This document shows, piece by piece, positions 36,922 through 46,289 of a DNA stretch of 64,000 bases (the stretch's first letter is position 1; each line of letters opens with the position of its first letter). The position numbers and the translations under genes are program-made. This stretch comes from Candidatus Accumulibacter sp. 66-26 (GTDB taxonomy: Bacteria > Pseudomonadota > Gammaproteobacteria > Burkholderiales > Rhodocyclaceae): the NCBI GenBank assembly GCA_001897745.1, contig MKUH01000006.1, positions 98,482-162,481 on the forward strand, read 5' to 3'. Below the pieces are notes generated by a model. It searched no databases and was not told the origin of the DNA. It saw nothing but the letters and a program-made list of their open reading frames with translations.

Positions 36922-38070
36922 ATGGACGACACGACGCAGCAGCCCCGTATCCTGATCGTCGACGATTCGCGCATGGTGCGCGCGACGATCATCAAGCGCA
37001 TCCGCGACTTCTACGACTTCCGCGAGGAGGCCGACGGCGAGGCGGGGTGGCAGGCGCTGGTGCTCGATCATTCGATCCAGCTCGTGATCACCGATCTGTC
37101 GATGCCGGTGCTCGACGGCTTCGGCCTGCTCGGCCGCATCCGCGGCTCGCGTCTGGCCCGCATCCGCGACATGCCGGTGCTGATGATCTCCGGCGACGAG
37201 GAGGAGGCGCGCGAGCGCGCCAAGGCGCTCGGCGTTTCGGACTTCATCGCCAAGGGCATCGGCGCGGCCGAATTGCTGGCGCGCATCGATTCGCTGGTCA
37301 AGCTGGCGCAGACGCAGAACCGGCTCAAGGAAAACCGCGAGCAGCAGGTGCAGGACGCCGAGACCGGCCTGTTCACCCGCAAATACATCGAATTGCAGGC
37401 GGCGCAGGCGATGTCGCACGCAATGCGCCACGACAGCCAGGTGAGCGCGATGGTGCTCGGTTTCGACCGCTACGCCGCGCTGCGTGACGAGCACGGCGAA
37501 AGCGTGGTGAAGCAGCTGCAGTTGAGCTTCACCAAGATGCTGTCGGGCAAGATGCGCAAGGAGGACAGCCTCGGGCACTTCGCCGGCAGCCAGTTCGCCG
37601 TCGTCTCGCCGGGCACCTCGCACACGGCCTGCGAGTCTTTCGCCGGGCGCCTGCGCGAGGCGATCGAGAGCGCCAACATCGCGGTGCATGGCCAGCGCCT
37701 GCAGGTCTCGATCAGCGTCGGCGTGGCCAACAGCCCGGCCGACAGCGTGACCTCGGCCGGCGCGCTGCTCGAACTGGCCGGCGCGCGCCTGAAGGCGGCG
37801 CAGCAGGCCGGCGGCAATCAGGTGATCGGCTGCATGGGCAAGCCGCCCGCCGTCGCGGCGGTGCCCAGCTTCGCGCACGCCGTCGAGCTGCTCAAGTCTG
37901 GCCGCGAGGGTTCGCTGCTGCCGCATCTCGCCGAGCTGGGGCGGCAGGCGCTGCCGCTGCTGCGCCTGCTGGACAGGGAATTGAAGCTGGGTCTGCCGCT
38001 GGCGGACATCGAACAAGGGTTGCTTGACCGGGCGCGGGAAGCCAAAGACGCCGGGCAGGATTCGCTATAG
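36922..38070 (+). CDS. Response regulator with degenerate GGDEF domain
   Basis: 382 residues. The receiver domain (about 8-130) is complete: acidic pair DD, D58 in ITDLSMPVLDG, K111. It is followed by a GGDEF-like domain (about 145-310), with the usual ETGLFTRKYIE start and VSISVGVANSPAD end. The active-site GGDEF is replaced by AGSQF (221-225), so diguanylate synthesis is not expected. A tail of about 70 residues follows. It may act as a phosphorylation-dependent c-di-GMP or protein-binding factor. It lies 42 bp upstream of prpE on the same strand. Confidence 0.85.
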   Translation: MDDTTQQPRILIVDDSRMVRATIIKRIRDFYDFREEADGEAGWQALVLDHSIQLVITDLSMPVLDGFGLLGRIRGSRLARIRDMPVLMISGDEEEARERAKALGVSDFIAKGIGAAELLARIDSLVKLAQTQNRLKENREQQVQDAETGLFTRKYIELQAAQAMSHAMRHDSQVSAMVLGFDRYAALRDEHGESVVKQLQLSFTKMLSGKMRKEDSLGHFAGSQFAVVSPGTSHTACESFAGRLREAIESANIAVHGQRLQVSISVGVANSPADSVTSAGALLELAGARLKAAQQAGGNQVIGCMGKPPAVAAVPSFAHAVELLKSGREGSLLPHLAELGRQALPLLRLLDRELKLGLPLADIEQGLLDRAREAKDAGQDSL

Positions 38071-38112
38071 ATCAGCAGTGCAGGGTAATCACGTTCAGCA
38101 AGAGGGAGCCAC

Positions 38113-40008
38113 ATGACGTCCATCAAAGAATTTCACCGCCAATCCATCGAGCAGCCCGACGCCTTCTGGGGCGAGCAGGCCAAGTTGATCGACTGGCACA
38201 AGCCGTACACGCAGACGCTCGATTTTTCGCGTCCGCCGTTCGCCAAGTGGTTCGTCGGCGGCGAAACCAACCTGTGCTACAACGCGGTCGACCGGCACGC
38301 CGCCAAGCGCCCGAACGACCGCGCGCTGGTCTTCATTTCGACCGAAACCGACGTCGAGAAGGTCTACACCTTCGCCGAGCTGAAGCAGGAAGTGATGCGC
38401 ATGGCCGCCATCATGCAGAGCCTCGGCGTCGGCAAGGGCGACCGCGTCCTGATCTACATGCCGATGATCGCCGAAGCGGCCTTCGCCATGCTCGCCTGCG
38501 CCCGCATCGGCGCCATCCACTCGGTCGTGTTCGGCGGCTTCGCCTCGGGCTCGCTGGCGACCCGCATCGACGACGCCGAACCCAAGCTGATCGTTTCCTC
38601 CGAGGCCGGCATGCGCGGCGGCAAGGCCGTTCCGTACAAGCACCTGCTCGACGAGGCGATCGACTTGGCGACGAAGAAGCCGGCCAAGGTGCTGATGATC
38701 GACCGCGGGCTCGACAAGAGCTTCAACAAGGTCGAAGGGCGCGACGTCGATTACGCCGCCCTGCGCGCCCAGTTCATGGGCGCCGAAGTGCCGGTCACCT
38801 GGCTCGAATCGAACGAGCCCTCGTACATCCTCTACACCTCGGGCACCACCGGCAAGCCGAAGGGCGTGCAGCGCGACACCGGCGGCTACTGCGTGGCGCT
38901 CGCCGCGTCGATGAAGCACATCTTCTGCGGCGGCGAGGGCGAGACGATGTTCTCGACCTCGGACATCGGCTGGGTCGTCGGCCACTCCTACATCATCTAC
39001 GGCCCGCTGATCGCCGGCATGGCGACGATCATGTACGAAGGCACGCCGCTGCGTCCGGACGCCGGCATCTGGTGGAAGATCGTCGAGGACTACAAGGTCA
39101 CGGTGATGTTCTCGGCGCCGACCGCCGCCCGCGTCCTGAAGAAGCAGGATCCGGCCTTCATGCACAAGTACGACCTGTCGACGCTCAAACATCTGTTCCT
39201 CGCCGGCGAGCCGCTCGACCAGCCGACGCACGAGTGGATCCAGGGCGAACTCAAACTGCCGGTGATCGACAACTACTGGCAGACCGAGACCGGCTGGCCG
39301 ATGCTCTCGGCGATGCCCGGCGTGGAAAAGACGCCGATCAAGTTCGGCACGCCGAGCTTCCCGGTCTACGGCTACAACCTGAAGATCTTCCGCGAAGACG
39401 GCAGCGAGTGCGACGCCAACGAAAAGGGCATCGTCGGCATCATGCCGCCGCTGCCGCCCGGCTGCCTGTCGACGGTGTGGGGCGACGATCCGCGCTTCGT
39501 GTCGACCTATTTCTCGCTGTTCAAGGAGCCGCAGGTCTACTCCTCGTTCGACTGGGGCATCCGCGACGAAGAGGGCTACCACTACATCCTCGGCCGCACC
39601 GACGACGTGATCAACGTCGCCGGCCACCGTCTCGGCACGCGCGAGATCGAGGAAGCCGTGCAGGGCCACAGCGCGATCGCCGAAGTCGCCGTCGTCGGCG
39701 TCGCCGACCAGCTCAAGGGGCAGATGCCGATGGCCTTCGCCGTGGTCAAGGACGCGGCGCGCATCGCCACGCCCGAGCTGCGCGCCGCGCTCGAGAAGGA
39801 AGTGATGAAGCAGGTCGACGAGAGCCTCGGCGCCATCGCCCGCCCGAGCCGCGTACACTTCCTCACCGTGCTGCCCAAGACGCGTTCCGGCAAGCTGCTG
39901 CGCCGCTCGATCCAGGCGCTGGCCGAGGGCCGCGATCCGGGCGACCTGACGACGATCGAGGACCCGGCCGCGCTCGAGCAGCTCAAGCTGGCGCTCGGCA
40001 TCGCCTGA
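38113..40008 (+). CDS. prpE: Propionyl-CoA synthetase
   Basis: 631 residues of the acyl-CoA synthetase family. The start IKEFHRQSIEQPDAFWGEQAKLIDWHKPYTQTLDF is characteristic of PrpE. AMP-binding motif YTSGTTGKPKGVQRDTGGY, NYWQTETGWPML, GRTDDVINVAGHRLGTREIEEA and the acetylatable Lys in PKTRSGKLLRR are all present. It activates propionate to propionyl-CoA with ATP. Ribosome binding site GAGGGAG precedes the ATG. No methylcitrate-cycle genes are adjacent. A strong terminator follows 65 bp after the stop. Confidence 0.95.
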   Translation: MTSIKEFHRQSIEQPDAFWGEQAKLIDWHKPYTQTLDFSRPPFAKWFVGGETNLCYNAVDRHAAKRPNDRALVFISTETDVEKVYTFAELKQEVMRMAAIMQSLGVGKGDRVLIYMPMIAEAAFAMLACARIGAIHSVVFGGFASGSLATRIDDAEPKLIVSSEAGMRGGKAVPYKHLLDEAIDLATKKPAKVLMIDRGLDKSFNKVEGRDVDYAALRAQFMGAEVPVTWLESNEPSYILYTSGTTGKPKGVQRDTGGYCVALAASMKHIFCGGEGETMFSTSDIGWVVGHSYIIYGPLIAGMATIMYEGTPLRPDAGIWWKIVEDYKVTVMFSAPTAARVLKKQDPAFMHKYDLSTLKHLFLAGEPLDQPTHEWIQGELKLPVIDNYWQTETGWPMLSAMPGVEKTPIKFGTPSFPVYGYNLKIFREDGSECDANEKGIVGIMPPLPPGCLSTVWGDDPRFVSTYFSLFKEPQVYSSFDWGIRDEEGYHYILGRTDDVINVAGHRLGTREIEEAVQGHSAIAEVAVVGVADQLKGQMPMAFAVVKDAARIATPELRAALEKEVMKQVDESLGAIARPSRVHFLTVLPKTRSGKLLRRSIQALAEGRDPGDLTTIEDPAALEQLKLALGIA

Positions 40009-40072
40009 CCTGACGCAATGCGCGATCCGGGCGTGATCCAGATCAAGCAATAACGAAACCCGTACCGCTATC

Positions 40073-40112
40073 ATTCGCCTGCCGCCCTTCGGGGCTGCAG
40101 GCGAATTTTTTT
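40073..40112 (+). terminator. Intrinsic terminator after prpE
   Basis: ATTCGCCTGC pairs with GCAGGCGAAT around a GC-rich loop and is followed by a run of Ts. It is well placed to end the prpE transcript. Confidence 0.85.
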
Positions 40113-40235
40113 CCGCCGGGCCGCTCCAAGGCAAGGACTCCCCTCGGAGGCTGCGCCGCCGCGCAGCGCGAAACGGGGGGCTTTTTTTGGCGAGTCGCGC
40201 TTTCTGCCGCACCGCCGTCTTACGGGAAACGACCA

Positions 40236-40763
40236 ATGAATACGATTTACGCGAAGACCGCCGGCGCCGCGCGCGGCGCACTGCTCGGGCTGCTGCTCGG
40301 CTTCGGGACGCTGGCGCTGCCGGCGGGCGCCGACGATGCAAAGGTCCTCGGCGCGCACGATCAGCCGATCCACGACGCGGCCCGCATGGGCTCGGGCAAG
40401 GACATCGTCCGCATCCTCAAGGCCGATCCGCAGGCGCGTGACGCGCGCACGCTCGCGCAGGGCTCGCAGCCGATCCACCTGGCCGCGACCAACCCCGACA
40501 CCAGCGCGCTGAAGGCGCTGATCGCCGCCGGCGCCGACCCCAACGCGCGCGACAACGACGCGTCGACGCCGCTGCACATGGCCGTCTACACGCAGAAGGT
40601 CGAGCACACGCAGCTGCTGCTCGATGCGGGCGCCGATCCCAAGGCCAAGAACAACCTGGGGCGCGACGTTTTGTCGCTGGCCCGCAAGCAGATGGCGAAC
40701 GAAGCGGCAGGCATCATCTCGCTGTGGATCCTCAAGGGCTGTCAGCCGAAGAAACCCTGCTGA
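40236..40763 (+). CDS. Secreted ankyrin-repeat protein
   Basis: 175 residues with a signal peptide (hydrophobic ALLGLLLGFGTLALPAGA-DD). Three to four ankyrin repeats follow (QPIHDAARMGSGKDIVRIL; QPIHLAATNPDTSALKALIAAGADPNARD; TPLHMAVYTQKVEHTQLLLDAGADPKAKN). The C-terminus has a cysteine in the last position (KKPC). It is probably a periplasmic protein-protein interaction module. Partner unknown. Confidence 0.8.
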   Translation: MNTIYAKTAGAARGALLGLLLGFGTLALPAGADDAKVLGAHDQPIHDAARMGSGKDIVRILKADPQARDARTLAQGSQPIHLAATNPDTSALKALIAAGADPNARDNDASTPLHMAVYTQKVEHTQLLLDAGADPKAKNNLGRDVLSLARKQMANEAAGIISLWILKGCQPKKPC

Positions 40764-40811
40764 GACTTGCGCGGGGGGCGTTTCCGGAGACGGCGCCGGC
40801 GTCCTCTCGCG

Positions 40812-40840
40812 TTGACAAACGATCGTTTGAAATGCATTCT
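40812..40840 (+). promoter_or_regulatory. Promoter with PsrA/TetR-type operator before the hotdog gene
   Basis: A consensus -35 TTGACA (40812-40817) and a CATTCT -10 (40835-40840) are spaced 17 bp. The spacer carries a perfect 14-bp palindrome CAAACGATCGTTTG (40816-40829), matching the CAAAC-N4-GTTTG pattern described for the fatty-acid-responsive repressor PsrA. A repressor bound there would block RNA polymerase. Confidence 0.6.
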
Positions 40841-40866
40841 CCAGGCCCCCACGACCTGGAGAAGCC

Positions 40867-41319
40867 ATGAAGGCGAGCGTCATGCGGCGGCTGATCAATC
40901 TGTGGCCGCCCTTCCTTTTTTCCGGCATCGCCTGCACGCGCCTGTCGGCCGACTATCGCGAGGCCGACGTGCGGCTGCGCATGCGCTGGTACAACCGCAA
41001 CTACGTCGGCACGCACTTCGGCGGCAGCCTGTTCGCGATGACCGACCCGTGGTACATGCTGCTCCTGCTCAAGCGCCTGGGATCGGACTACCGGGTCTGG
41101 GACCGGCACGCCGCGATCGAATTCATCGCGCCGGGGCGCGGCACGGTGCGCGCACAGTTCCGCCTCGACGACGCGACGCTGGATGAGATCGTCGAGAAGA
41201 CGGCGGGCGGCGAGAAGTACCTGCCCGAATTCACCATCAACGTCGTGGATGAGCGCGGCGAACTCGTCGCCCGCGTGCGCAAGACGCTTTACGTGCGCCG
41301 CAAGCCGGCCGCCGCGTAA
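40867..41319 (+). CDS. DUF4442/hotdog-fold thioesterase-like protein
   Basis: 150 residues. It contains the DUF4442-type hotdog pattern RMRWYNRNYVGTHFGGSLFAMTDPWYMLLLLKRLG, followed by IEFIAPGRGTVRAQFRL and FTINVVDERGELVARVRKTLYVRRK. Such proteins are thought to act as acyl-CoA thioesterases. The PsrA-like operator just upstream supports a link to fatty-acid metabolism. It stands as a single-gene unit. Confidence 0.78.
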   Translation: MKASVMRRLINLWPPFLFSGIACTRLSADYREADVRLRMRWYNRNYVGTHFGGSLFAMTDPWYMLLLLKRLGSDYRVWDRHAAIEFIAPGRGTVRAQFRLDDATLDEIVEKTAGGEKYLPEFTINVVDERGELVARVRKTLYVRRKPAAA

Positions 41320-41337
41320 CTTTCCGGTCTTTCCGCC

Positions 41338-43170
41338 TTACCCTTTTTCCCGGCCGGCGCCGTTCTCCACCTCGCGCCAGTAGGCGCGGTGCTGGGCGAC
41401 GCTCGTCCGGCGGTCGATGGCGACTTCGAGCAGCGTCGGTCCGCCGCGTTCGAGCGCCGCAGCGAGCGCCTGCCCGAAGTCGGCCAGCGTCGCGGCGTGC
41501 GCGTAGGTGACGCCGAAGCTGCGCGCCGCCGCGCCGAAGTCGATGCGCTGCGGCGTCAGCCAGGCTTGCTCGAACTCGGGCAGGGCGGCCTGCGGCAGGT
41601 AGTCGAAAATCCCGCCGCCGCCGTTGTTCAGCACCACGCAGACGATGTCCCTGCCGTGCGCCGAGGCCAGCGCCGTCAGGTCGTGCTGCGTCGTCAGGTC
41701 GCCGAGCAGGGCGACGCAGGGGCCGGCGGCGGCGATGCCGAGCGCCGTCGACAGGTTGCCGTCGATGCCGCTCGCGCCGCGATTGCCGTAGATCGCGAGC
41801 GGCTTTTCGCCGCAGCCGGAAAACGCGTCGAGGTCGCGGATCGCCATCGAATTTCCGCAGAACAGCCGGTGTCCGGCCGGCAGGCGCGCGATCAGCGCGG
41901 CGATCAGCGCGCCCTCGAAATTCTCGCGCGCCAGATAGGGCGCGGCGACCACCGCGGCCGCCGTCTCGGCGCGCCGGAAAGCCGCCGGCCATGCCGCCGG
42001 GCCGGGCGCCGGTGCGCCGGCGAGCAGGGCGGCGCAGGCCGCCGCCGGATCGGCGTGCAGCGTCGTCGTCGCGGCGTGCTGCGGGTCGGACCAGCGGCCG
42101 GGCGCCGCCACCGCGATCTGCTCGGCTGCCGCGTGCGCCGCCAGCCAGTGCTGCACGGCGCGGGTGAGCGGGAAGGCGCCGAAGCGCAGCACCCATTCCG
42201 GGCCGTTGCCGTCGAGAAAATCCGGGCGGCGCAGGAAGGCTTCGTAGCGCACGCACAGCCGGTCGCGCGCGTGCGGGCCGAAGCGCAGGCCGGAGAGCGG
42301 CTCGGCGAGGATCGGGCAGTCGAGGCGCGCGGCGAGCGCTGCGACGGCGTCGGCGAAAGCGCGCGCCGGCGCGTCCGCCCCGCCGAACGGCGCGGAATCG
42401 ATGCCGCCGCCGCAGACGATGACGCCGCGCCGCCCGCTCAGCGCGGCGACGATGCTTTCGACGGCCCGCGCGTCGGGCGGAGCCTCAGGCGGTTCGGCGC
42501 AGAGCGTCGCGACGGTAGCCGCCGTCGGCCATTCGGCGGGCGGCGCGGCCGGCAGGAGCGGCTCGCGGAAGGCGAGGTTGAGGTGCACCGGCCCGGCCAT
42601 CGGCGCGCGGCTTTCGGCGACGGCGCGCGCCGCCAGGTGGTGCAGGAAGGCCGACGGGAAATCGGCGAAGGGCGCGCCCGGCGCGTGGAAGGCGCGCACG
42701 TGGCTGCCGAACAGGCGCGTCTGGTCGATCGTCTGGTTGGCGCCCCAGCCCTGCACTTCGGGCGGGCGGTCGGCCGAGAGGAGGACGAGCGGGACGCCGT
42801 CGGCGCCGGCCTCGATCACCGCCGGGAACCAGTTGGCCGGCGCCGAGCCCGAGGTGCATAGCAGCGCCGGCGGGCGGCCTTTGGCCCGCGCGAGGCCGAG
42901 CGCGAAGAAGGCGGCCGAGCGTTCGTCGAGGATTACGTGGCAGCGGATTGCCGGCTGGCGCAGGAAGGCGAGCGCCAGCGGCGTCGAGCGCGCGCCGGGC
43001 GAGAGCACGAGATCGCGCACGCCGGCGGCCGCCAGCCCGTCGGCCAGCGCCTGCGCCCAGCGCAGGTTGAGCAGGCCGGTGTCGGCGGCATCCGCCTGAG
43101 CTGCGTAGCGGAGGCGTGCGTGCGCCGCGCGTCCGGCGCGGTCGGTGTCGTCGCGGGTATCGTTCGTCAT
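41338..43170 (-). CDS. menD: SEPHCHC synthase (menaquinone synthesis)
   Basis: 610 residues. The thiamine-diphosphate fold is complete: LNLRWAQALADGLAAAGVRDLVLSPGARSTPLALAF, ILDERSAAFFALGLARAKGRPP, GSAPANWFPAVIEA, LSADRPPEVQGWGANQTIDQ, and the cofactor motif GDLTTQHDLTAL...VVLNNGGGGIF. It joins 2-oxoglutarate to isochorismate. Its start overlaps the menF stop by 4 bp, in a coupled menE-menF-menD unit. High Ala content reflects GC-rich codons. Confidence 0.93.
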   Translation of the reverse strand: MTNDTRDDTDRAGRAAHARLRYAAQADAADTGLLNLRWAQALADGLAAAGVRDLVLSPGARSTPLALAFLRQPAIRCHVILDERSAAFFALGLARAKGRPPALLCTSGSAPANWFPAVIEAGADGVPLVLLSADRPPEVQGWGANQTIDQTRLFGSHVRAFHAPGAPFADFPSAFLHHLAARAVAESRAPMAGPVHLNLAFREPLLPAAPPAEWPTAATVATLCAEPPEAPPDARAVESIVAALSGRRGVIVCGGGIDSAPFGGADAPARAFADAVAALAARLDCPILAEPLSGLRFGPHARDRLCVRYEAFLRRPDFLDGNGPEWVLRFGAFPLTRAVQHWLAAHAAAEQIAVAAPGRWSDPQHAATTTLHADPAAACAALLAGAPAPGPAAWPAAFRRAETAAAVVAAPYLARENFEGALIAALIARLPAGHRLFCGNSMAIRDLDAFSGCGEKPLAIYGNRGASGIDGNLSTALGIAAAGPCVALLGDLTTQHDLTALASAHGRDIVCVVLNNGGGGIFDYLPQAALPEFEQAWLTPQRIDFGAAARSFGVTYAHAATLADFGQALAAALERGGPTLLEVAIDRRTSVAQHRAYWREVENGAGREKG

Positions 43171-44666
43171 GGCGTTCCGGTGCGTCGTTGCGGGCTGGAT
43201 GAGAGCTGCGGCAGGCCGGCGGCGATGCCCGGCGATCCGGTGGCGTCCAGGGCGTCGAGCGCGGCGAGCAGGGGGCCGAACTTGGCTTCGGTTTCGGCCA
43301 GTTCCTGCTGCGGGTCGGAACCGGCGACGATGCCGGCGCCGGCGAACAGTTCGGCCTGCGCGCCGTCGATGCAGGCGCAGCGCAGGGCGACGGCGACCTC
43401 GCCGGCGCCGGCGCGGTCGATCCAGCCGATGCCGCCGGTGTACCAGGCGGCGCGCCGTTCGCGGTGCGCGCGCAGCCAGCGCCGCGCGTCGGCGCCGGGC
43501 GTGCCGCCGACGGCCGGGGTCGGGTGCAGGCGCGCGATCAGGTCGAACAGGCCGACGCCGGTGCGCACGCGGCCGACGATACCGGTGCGCAGGTGCTGCA
43601 GTTCGCGTACCTGCAGCACTTCGGGCGGCTGCGGCGCGTCGAGGCTGACGCACAGAGGCGCCAGCGCGGCGCGCACGGCGTCGACGACGAGCTGCTGCTC
43701 GCGGCCGTTCTTGTCGTCCTGCAGGGTCGCTTGCCGCGCTTGGGCCGTTTGAGTTGTGCCGTCGCCGTGCCAGGCCGTTCCGGCCAGCGCGTCGGCGCGC
43801 ACGACACCGGCGTCGAGCGCGACCAGGCGCTCGGGCGTCGCGCCGGCGAAGCAGCGGCCGTGCTGGCCGACGCCGTAGATCGTGCACTCCGGGTGGCGCG
43901 CGGCGAGCGCCGCGAGCAGCCGTGCTGGAACGATGGGGTGTCCGGCGTCGATGCGCGTGCTGCGCGTCAACACGACCTTGGCGAGGCGTCCGCCGGCGAT
44001 GTCGGCCAGCGCGGCGCGCACGCGGGCGAGGAAGGCGCGTTCGGCGAGCGGCGTCGGCCGCCGCCGTGCGCGATTCGACGGGCTGGCGGGCAGGGCGCGC
44101 GGCCGGCCGCGGCTTGCCGCCGCCAGTTCGGCCTGCCAGCGTTCGATCGCCGTGTCGGCGTCGCGCACGGCGCAGCTGAAGGTCGCGCTGCACCGGCCGT
44201 CGCGCGCCTGCAGGAGAATCGCCGGAACGACGAGGCGGGCGTTCGGCAGCTCGCCCGCGCCGCCGTCGTGCGCTTCCTCGTCGAAGGCGAAGCCGAGGTG
44301 CGCCGCCGGCGTGTGACCGGTGCGCGCGCTGTCGTCGTGCCGCCAGTGCGGCGCGATGCCGGCGAAGGCCGCCTGCAGCGCGGCGAAGCGCGCCGGGCCG
44401 GCGGTGCCGAAGATCATCGCGTAGCCGAGCGCGAGACGCGTCTCGCCGTTTGCCGGCTGCGCCCAGCCGACGACGTGGCTGCGCGTGAAGTCGGCGGCCT
44501 GCCAGCATGCGTCGAGGTCCGCGTCGAGCGGCAGGGTGATGCTGAGCAGGCCGTTGTCGGAAGTCTCCGCAGCGCCCGCCGCGTCCGCGCCGTCGGGCAG
44601 CGCCGCCCGCAGGCGTTCGCGCAGGCGCGCCAGCAGCGGCGCATCGAGCAGGCGGCGCAGCGTCAT
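43167..44666 (-). CDS. menF: Isochorismate synthase
   Basis: 499 residues of the chorismate-binding family. The C-terminal core is visible: AKVVLTRSTRIDA, YGVGQHGRCFAGATPERLVAL, ALAGTAWHGDG, DDKNGREQQLVVDAVRAAL, LHPTPAVGGTPGADA, RRAAWYTGGIGWIDRAGAGEVAVALRCA and FAGAGIVAGSDPQQELAETEAKFGPLL. It converts chorismate to isochorismate for menaquinone, or for a siderophore if used elsewhere. Its place between menE and menD settles the role. Overlaps menE and menD by 4 bp each. Confidence 0.9.
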   Translation of the reverse strand: MTLRRLLDAPLLARLRERLRAALPDGADAAGAAETSDNGLLSITLPLDADLDACWQAADFTRSHVVGWAQPANGETRLALGYAMIFGTAGPARFAALQAAFAGIAPHWRHDDSARTGHTPAAHLGFAFDEEAHDGGAGELPNARLVVPAILLQARDGRCSATFSCAVRDADTAIERWQAELAAASRGRPRALPASPSNRARRRPTPLAERAFLARVRAALADIAGGRLAKVVLTRSTRIDAGHPIVPARLLAALAARHPECTIYGVGQHGRCFAGATPERLVALDAGVVRADALAGTAWHGDGTTQTAQARQATLQDDKNGREQQLVVDAVRAALAPLCVSLDAPQPPEVLQVRELQHLRTGIVGRVRTGVGLFDLIARLHPTPAVGGTPGADARRWLRAHRERRAAWYTGGIGWIDRAGAGEVAVALRCACIDGAQAELFAGAGIVAGSDPQQELAETEAKFGPLLAALDALDATGSPGIAAGLPQLSSSPQRRTGTP

Positions 44667-46087
44667 GCGGCCTCCCGCGCCAGCGCGCGCAGCGCGGCGC
44701 GCTCGATCTTGCCCATCGCGTTGCGCGGCAGGCGCGCGACGCGTAGCACGCGGCGCGGCCGCTGCGCCGAAAGCAGGCGCTGTCGGCCCCATTCGCGCAC
44801 CGTCTCGGCGTCCGCGCTGCCGACGACGAGCGCGACCAGCGCGTCGCCCCACACCGGGTCGGGCAGCGCGGTGACGGCGACGTCGGCGACGCCGGGGCAG
44901 GCGGCGAGGCAGGATTCGACTTCGAGCGGATGCACGTTCACGCCGCCGCTGACGAAAACGTCGTCGGCGCGGCCGAGGACGGTCAGGCGGCCGGCCGCGT
45001 CGAGCCGGCCGAGGTCGGCGGTCGGCAGCCAGCCGTTGAGCAGACCGTCGCCGGGGCGCAGCTCGGGGTTTAGGTAGCCGGCCATCACCTGCGGGCCGCG
45101 CAGATGCACGCGGCCGCTGTCGCCATTGCCATCGCCGATGCGGCATTCGAAGCCGGACAGCGGCGTGCCGACTTCGCCCTCGCGCCAGTCGGCGCCGGGG
45201 GCGGCGAGCGTCGCTGCCTGCGCGGCGCTTTCGCTCATGCCCCAGCTCGGGCAGAGCGGCCAGCCGGCGGCGCGGGCGCGCTCGAAGAGCGGGCGCGACA
45301 GCGCGGCGCCGCCGATCATCGCGTAGCGCAGCGTCGGCGGCGCCGCGCTCTTGCCGACGCTTTCGGCGTGATCGAGCAGGCGCGCGAGCATCGCCGGGAC
45401 CAGCGAGATGTGCGTCACCGGGTGCGCCCACAGATCATGCCAGACGGTGGCAGCGTCGAAGCCTTCGTGCTGCAGCAGCGTTGCGCCGGCGCGCAGGCAG
45501 CGGTGGAGGATGGACATGCCGCCGATGTGGTGCAGCGGCAGGCAGCCGAGCCAGAGATCGCCGGCGGCGAGCGGCAGGCGCTCGTTGGCGGCGCGCGCGG
45601 CGGCGTCGAGGTTGTCCGGCGTCAGCATCACCGCCTTCGGCGCCCCTTCGCTGCCGCTGGTGGCGATCACCAGCGCGACGGCGGGCGGCGGCGCGGCGTC
45701 CGTTGTCGTGACGTCAGGTGCCTCCACCTCCGCCTCGGTCGCCGGGAACTGCGCGGGCAGGGCCGGCAGGCGCCGCAGATGGCGGCCGCCCATCGCCGCG
45801 AGCGCCGGCCAGCGCGCGTCGGCGCTCTGCGGATCGAGCGGCAGCAGCCCGCAGCCGGCCGCTGAGCAGGCGACGGCGGTCAGCGCCAGTTCGCACGCAT
45901 CGCCGGCAAAAGCCGCGATCGGCGTCTCGGTGCTGGCAAGGAGGCCGCCGCTGCGCAGCCGGACGGCGTCGCGCCGCGCCGCTGCGTCGAGTTCGGCGTA
46001 GCTCCAGCGGGCCTGCCGCGTGAGCAGGGCGGTGCGCTGCGGGGTGTTGCGGGCGCCGGCGGCGAGCCAGGCGGCGAGGGTGTTCAT
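44663..46087 (-). CDS. menE: o-Succinylbenzoate-CoA ligase
   Basis: 474 residues of the acyl-adenylate ligase family. It has ATSGSEGAPKAVMLTPDNL (P-loop-like), CLPLHHIGGMSILHRCL, PSWGMSESAAQA, TADLGRLDAAGRLTVLGRADDVFVSGGVNVHPLEVES and the catalytic Lys in PRNAMGKIERAAL. It makes OSB-CoA for the naphthoate ring. The start at 46087 was chosen to give the family N-terminus (MNTLAAWLAAGARNTPQRTAL). It is the first gene of the menEFD unit. Confidence 0.9.
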   Translation of the reverse strand: MNTLAAWLAAGARNTPQRTALLTRQARWSYAELDAAARRDAVRLRSGGLLASTETPIAAFAGDACELALTAVACSAAGCGLLPLDPQSADARWPALAAMGGRHLRRLPALPAQFPATEAEVEAPDVTTTDAAPPPAVALVIATSGSEGAPKAVMLTPDNLDAAARAANERLPLAAGDLWLGCLPLHHIGGMSILHRCLRAGATLLQHEGFDAATVWHDLWAHPVTHISLVPAMLARLLDHAESVGKSAAPPTLRYAMIGGAALSRPLFERARAAGWPLCPSWGMSESAAQAATLAAPGADWREGEVGTPLSGFECRIGDGNGDSGRVHLRGPQVMAGYLNPELRPGDGLLNGWLPTADLGRLDAAGRLTVLGRADDVFVSGGVNVHPLEVESCLAACPGVADVAVTALPDPVWGDALVALVVGSADAETVREWGRQRLLSAQRPRRVLRVARLPRNAMGKIERAALRALAREAA

Positions 46088-46289
46088 CGGGCGGTTTTCG
46101 GGGAGCTGAATAAGCGGTCGATTATACGTGGGCAGCCTCGTTCGCCCTTTGCCGCGCATCAAGAAATCGGGATGTGGCCTCCGGGGCTGGGAAAAAACAG
46201 CGAGGACGCGGCGGCGGAAGGCGCGCAGCCCGCCGCGCGCTCGCGCCGGGGGCTAGAATGAAACTGCCCGCAAGCCAAAGGAGGAAAGC

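Noticed and set aside
40033..40046. FNR-like site GTGAT-CCAG-ATCAA after prpE
   Set aside because: It lies between the prpE stop and a strong terminator, with no gene in position to be controlled by it.
41338..44508. Possible 1056-residue fusion of MenD with an upstream domain
   Set aside because: The upstream part is an out-of-frame reading of menF. MenD begins at 43170 with the usual N-terminus.
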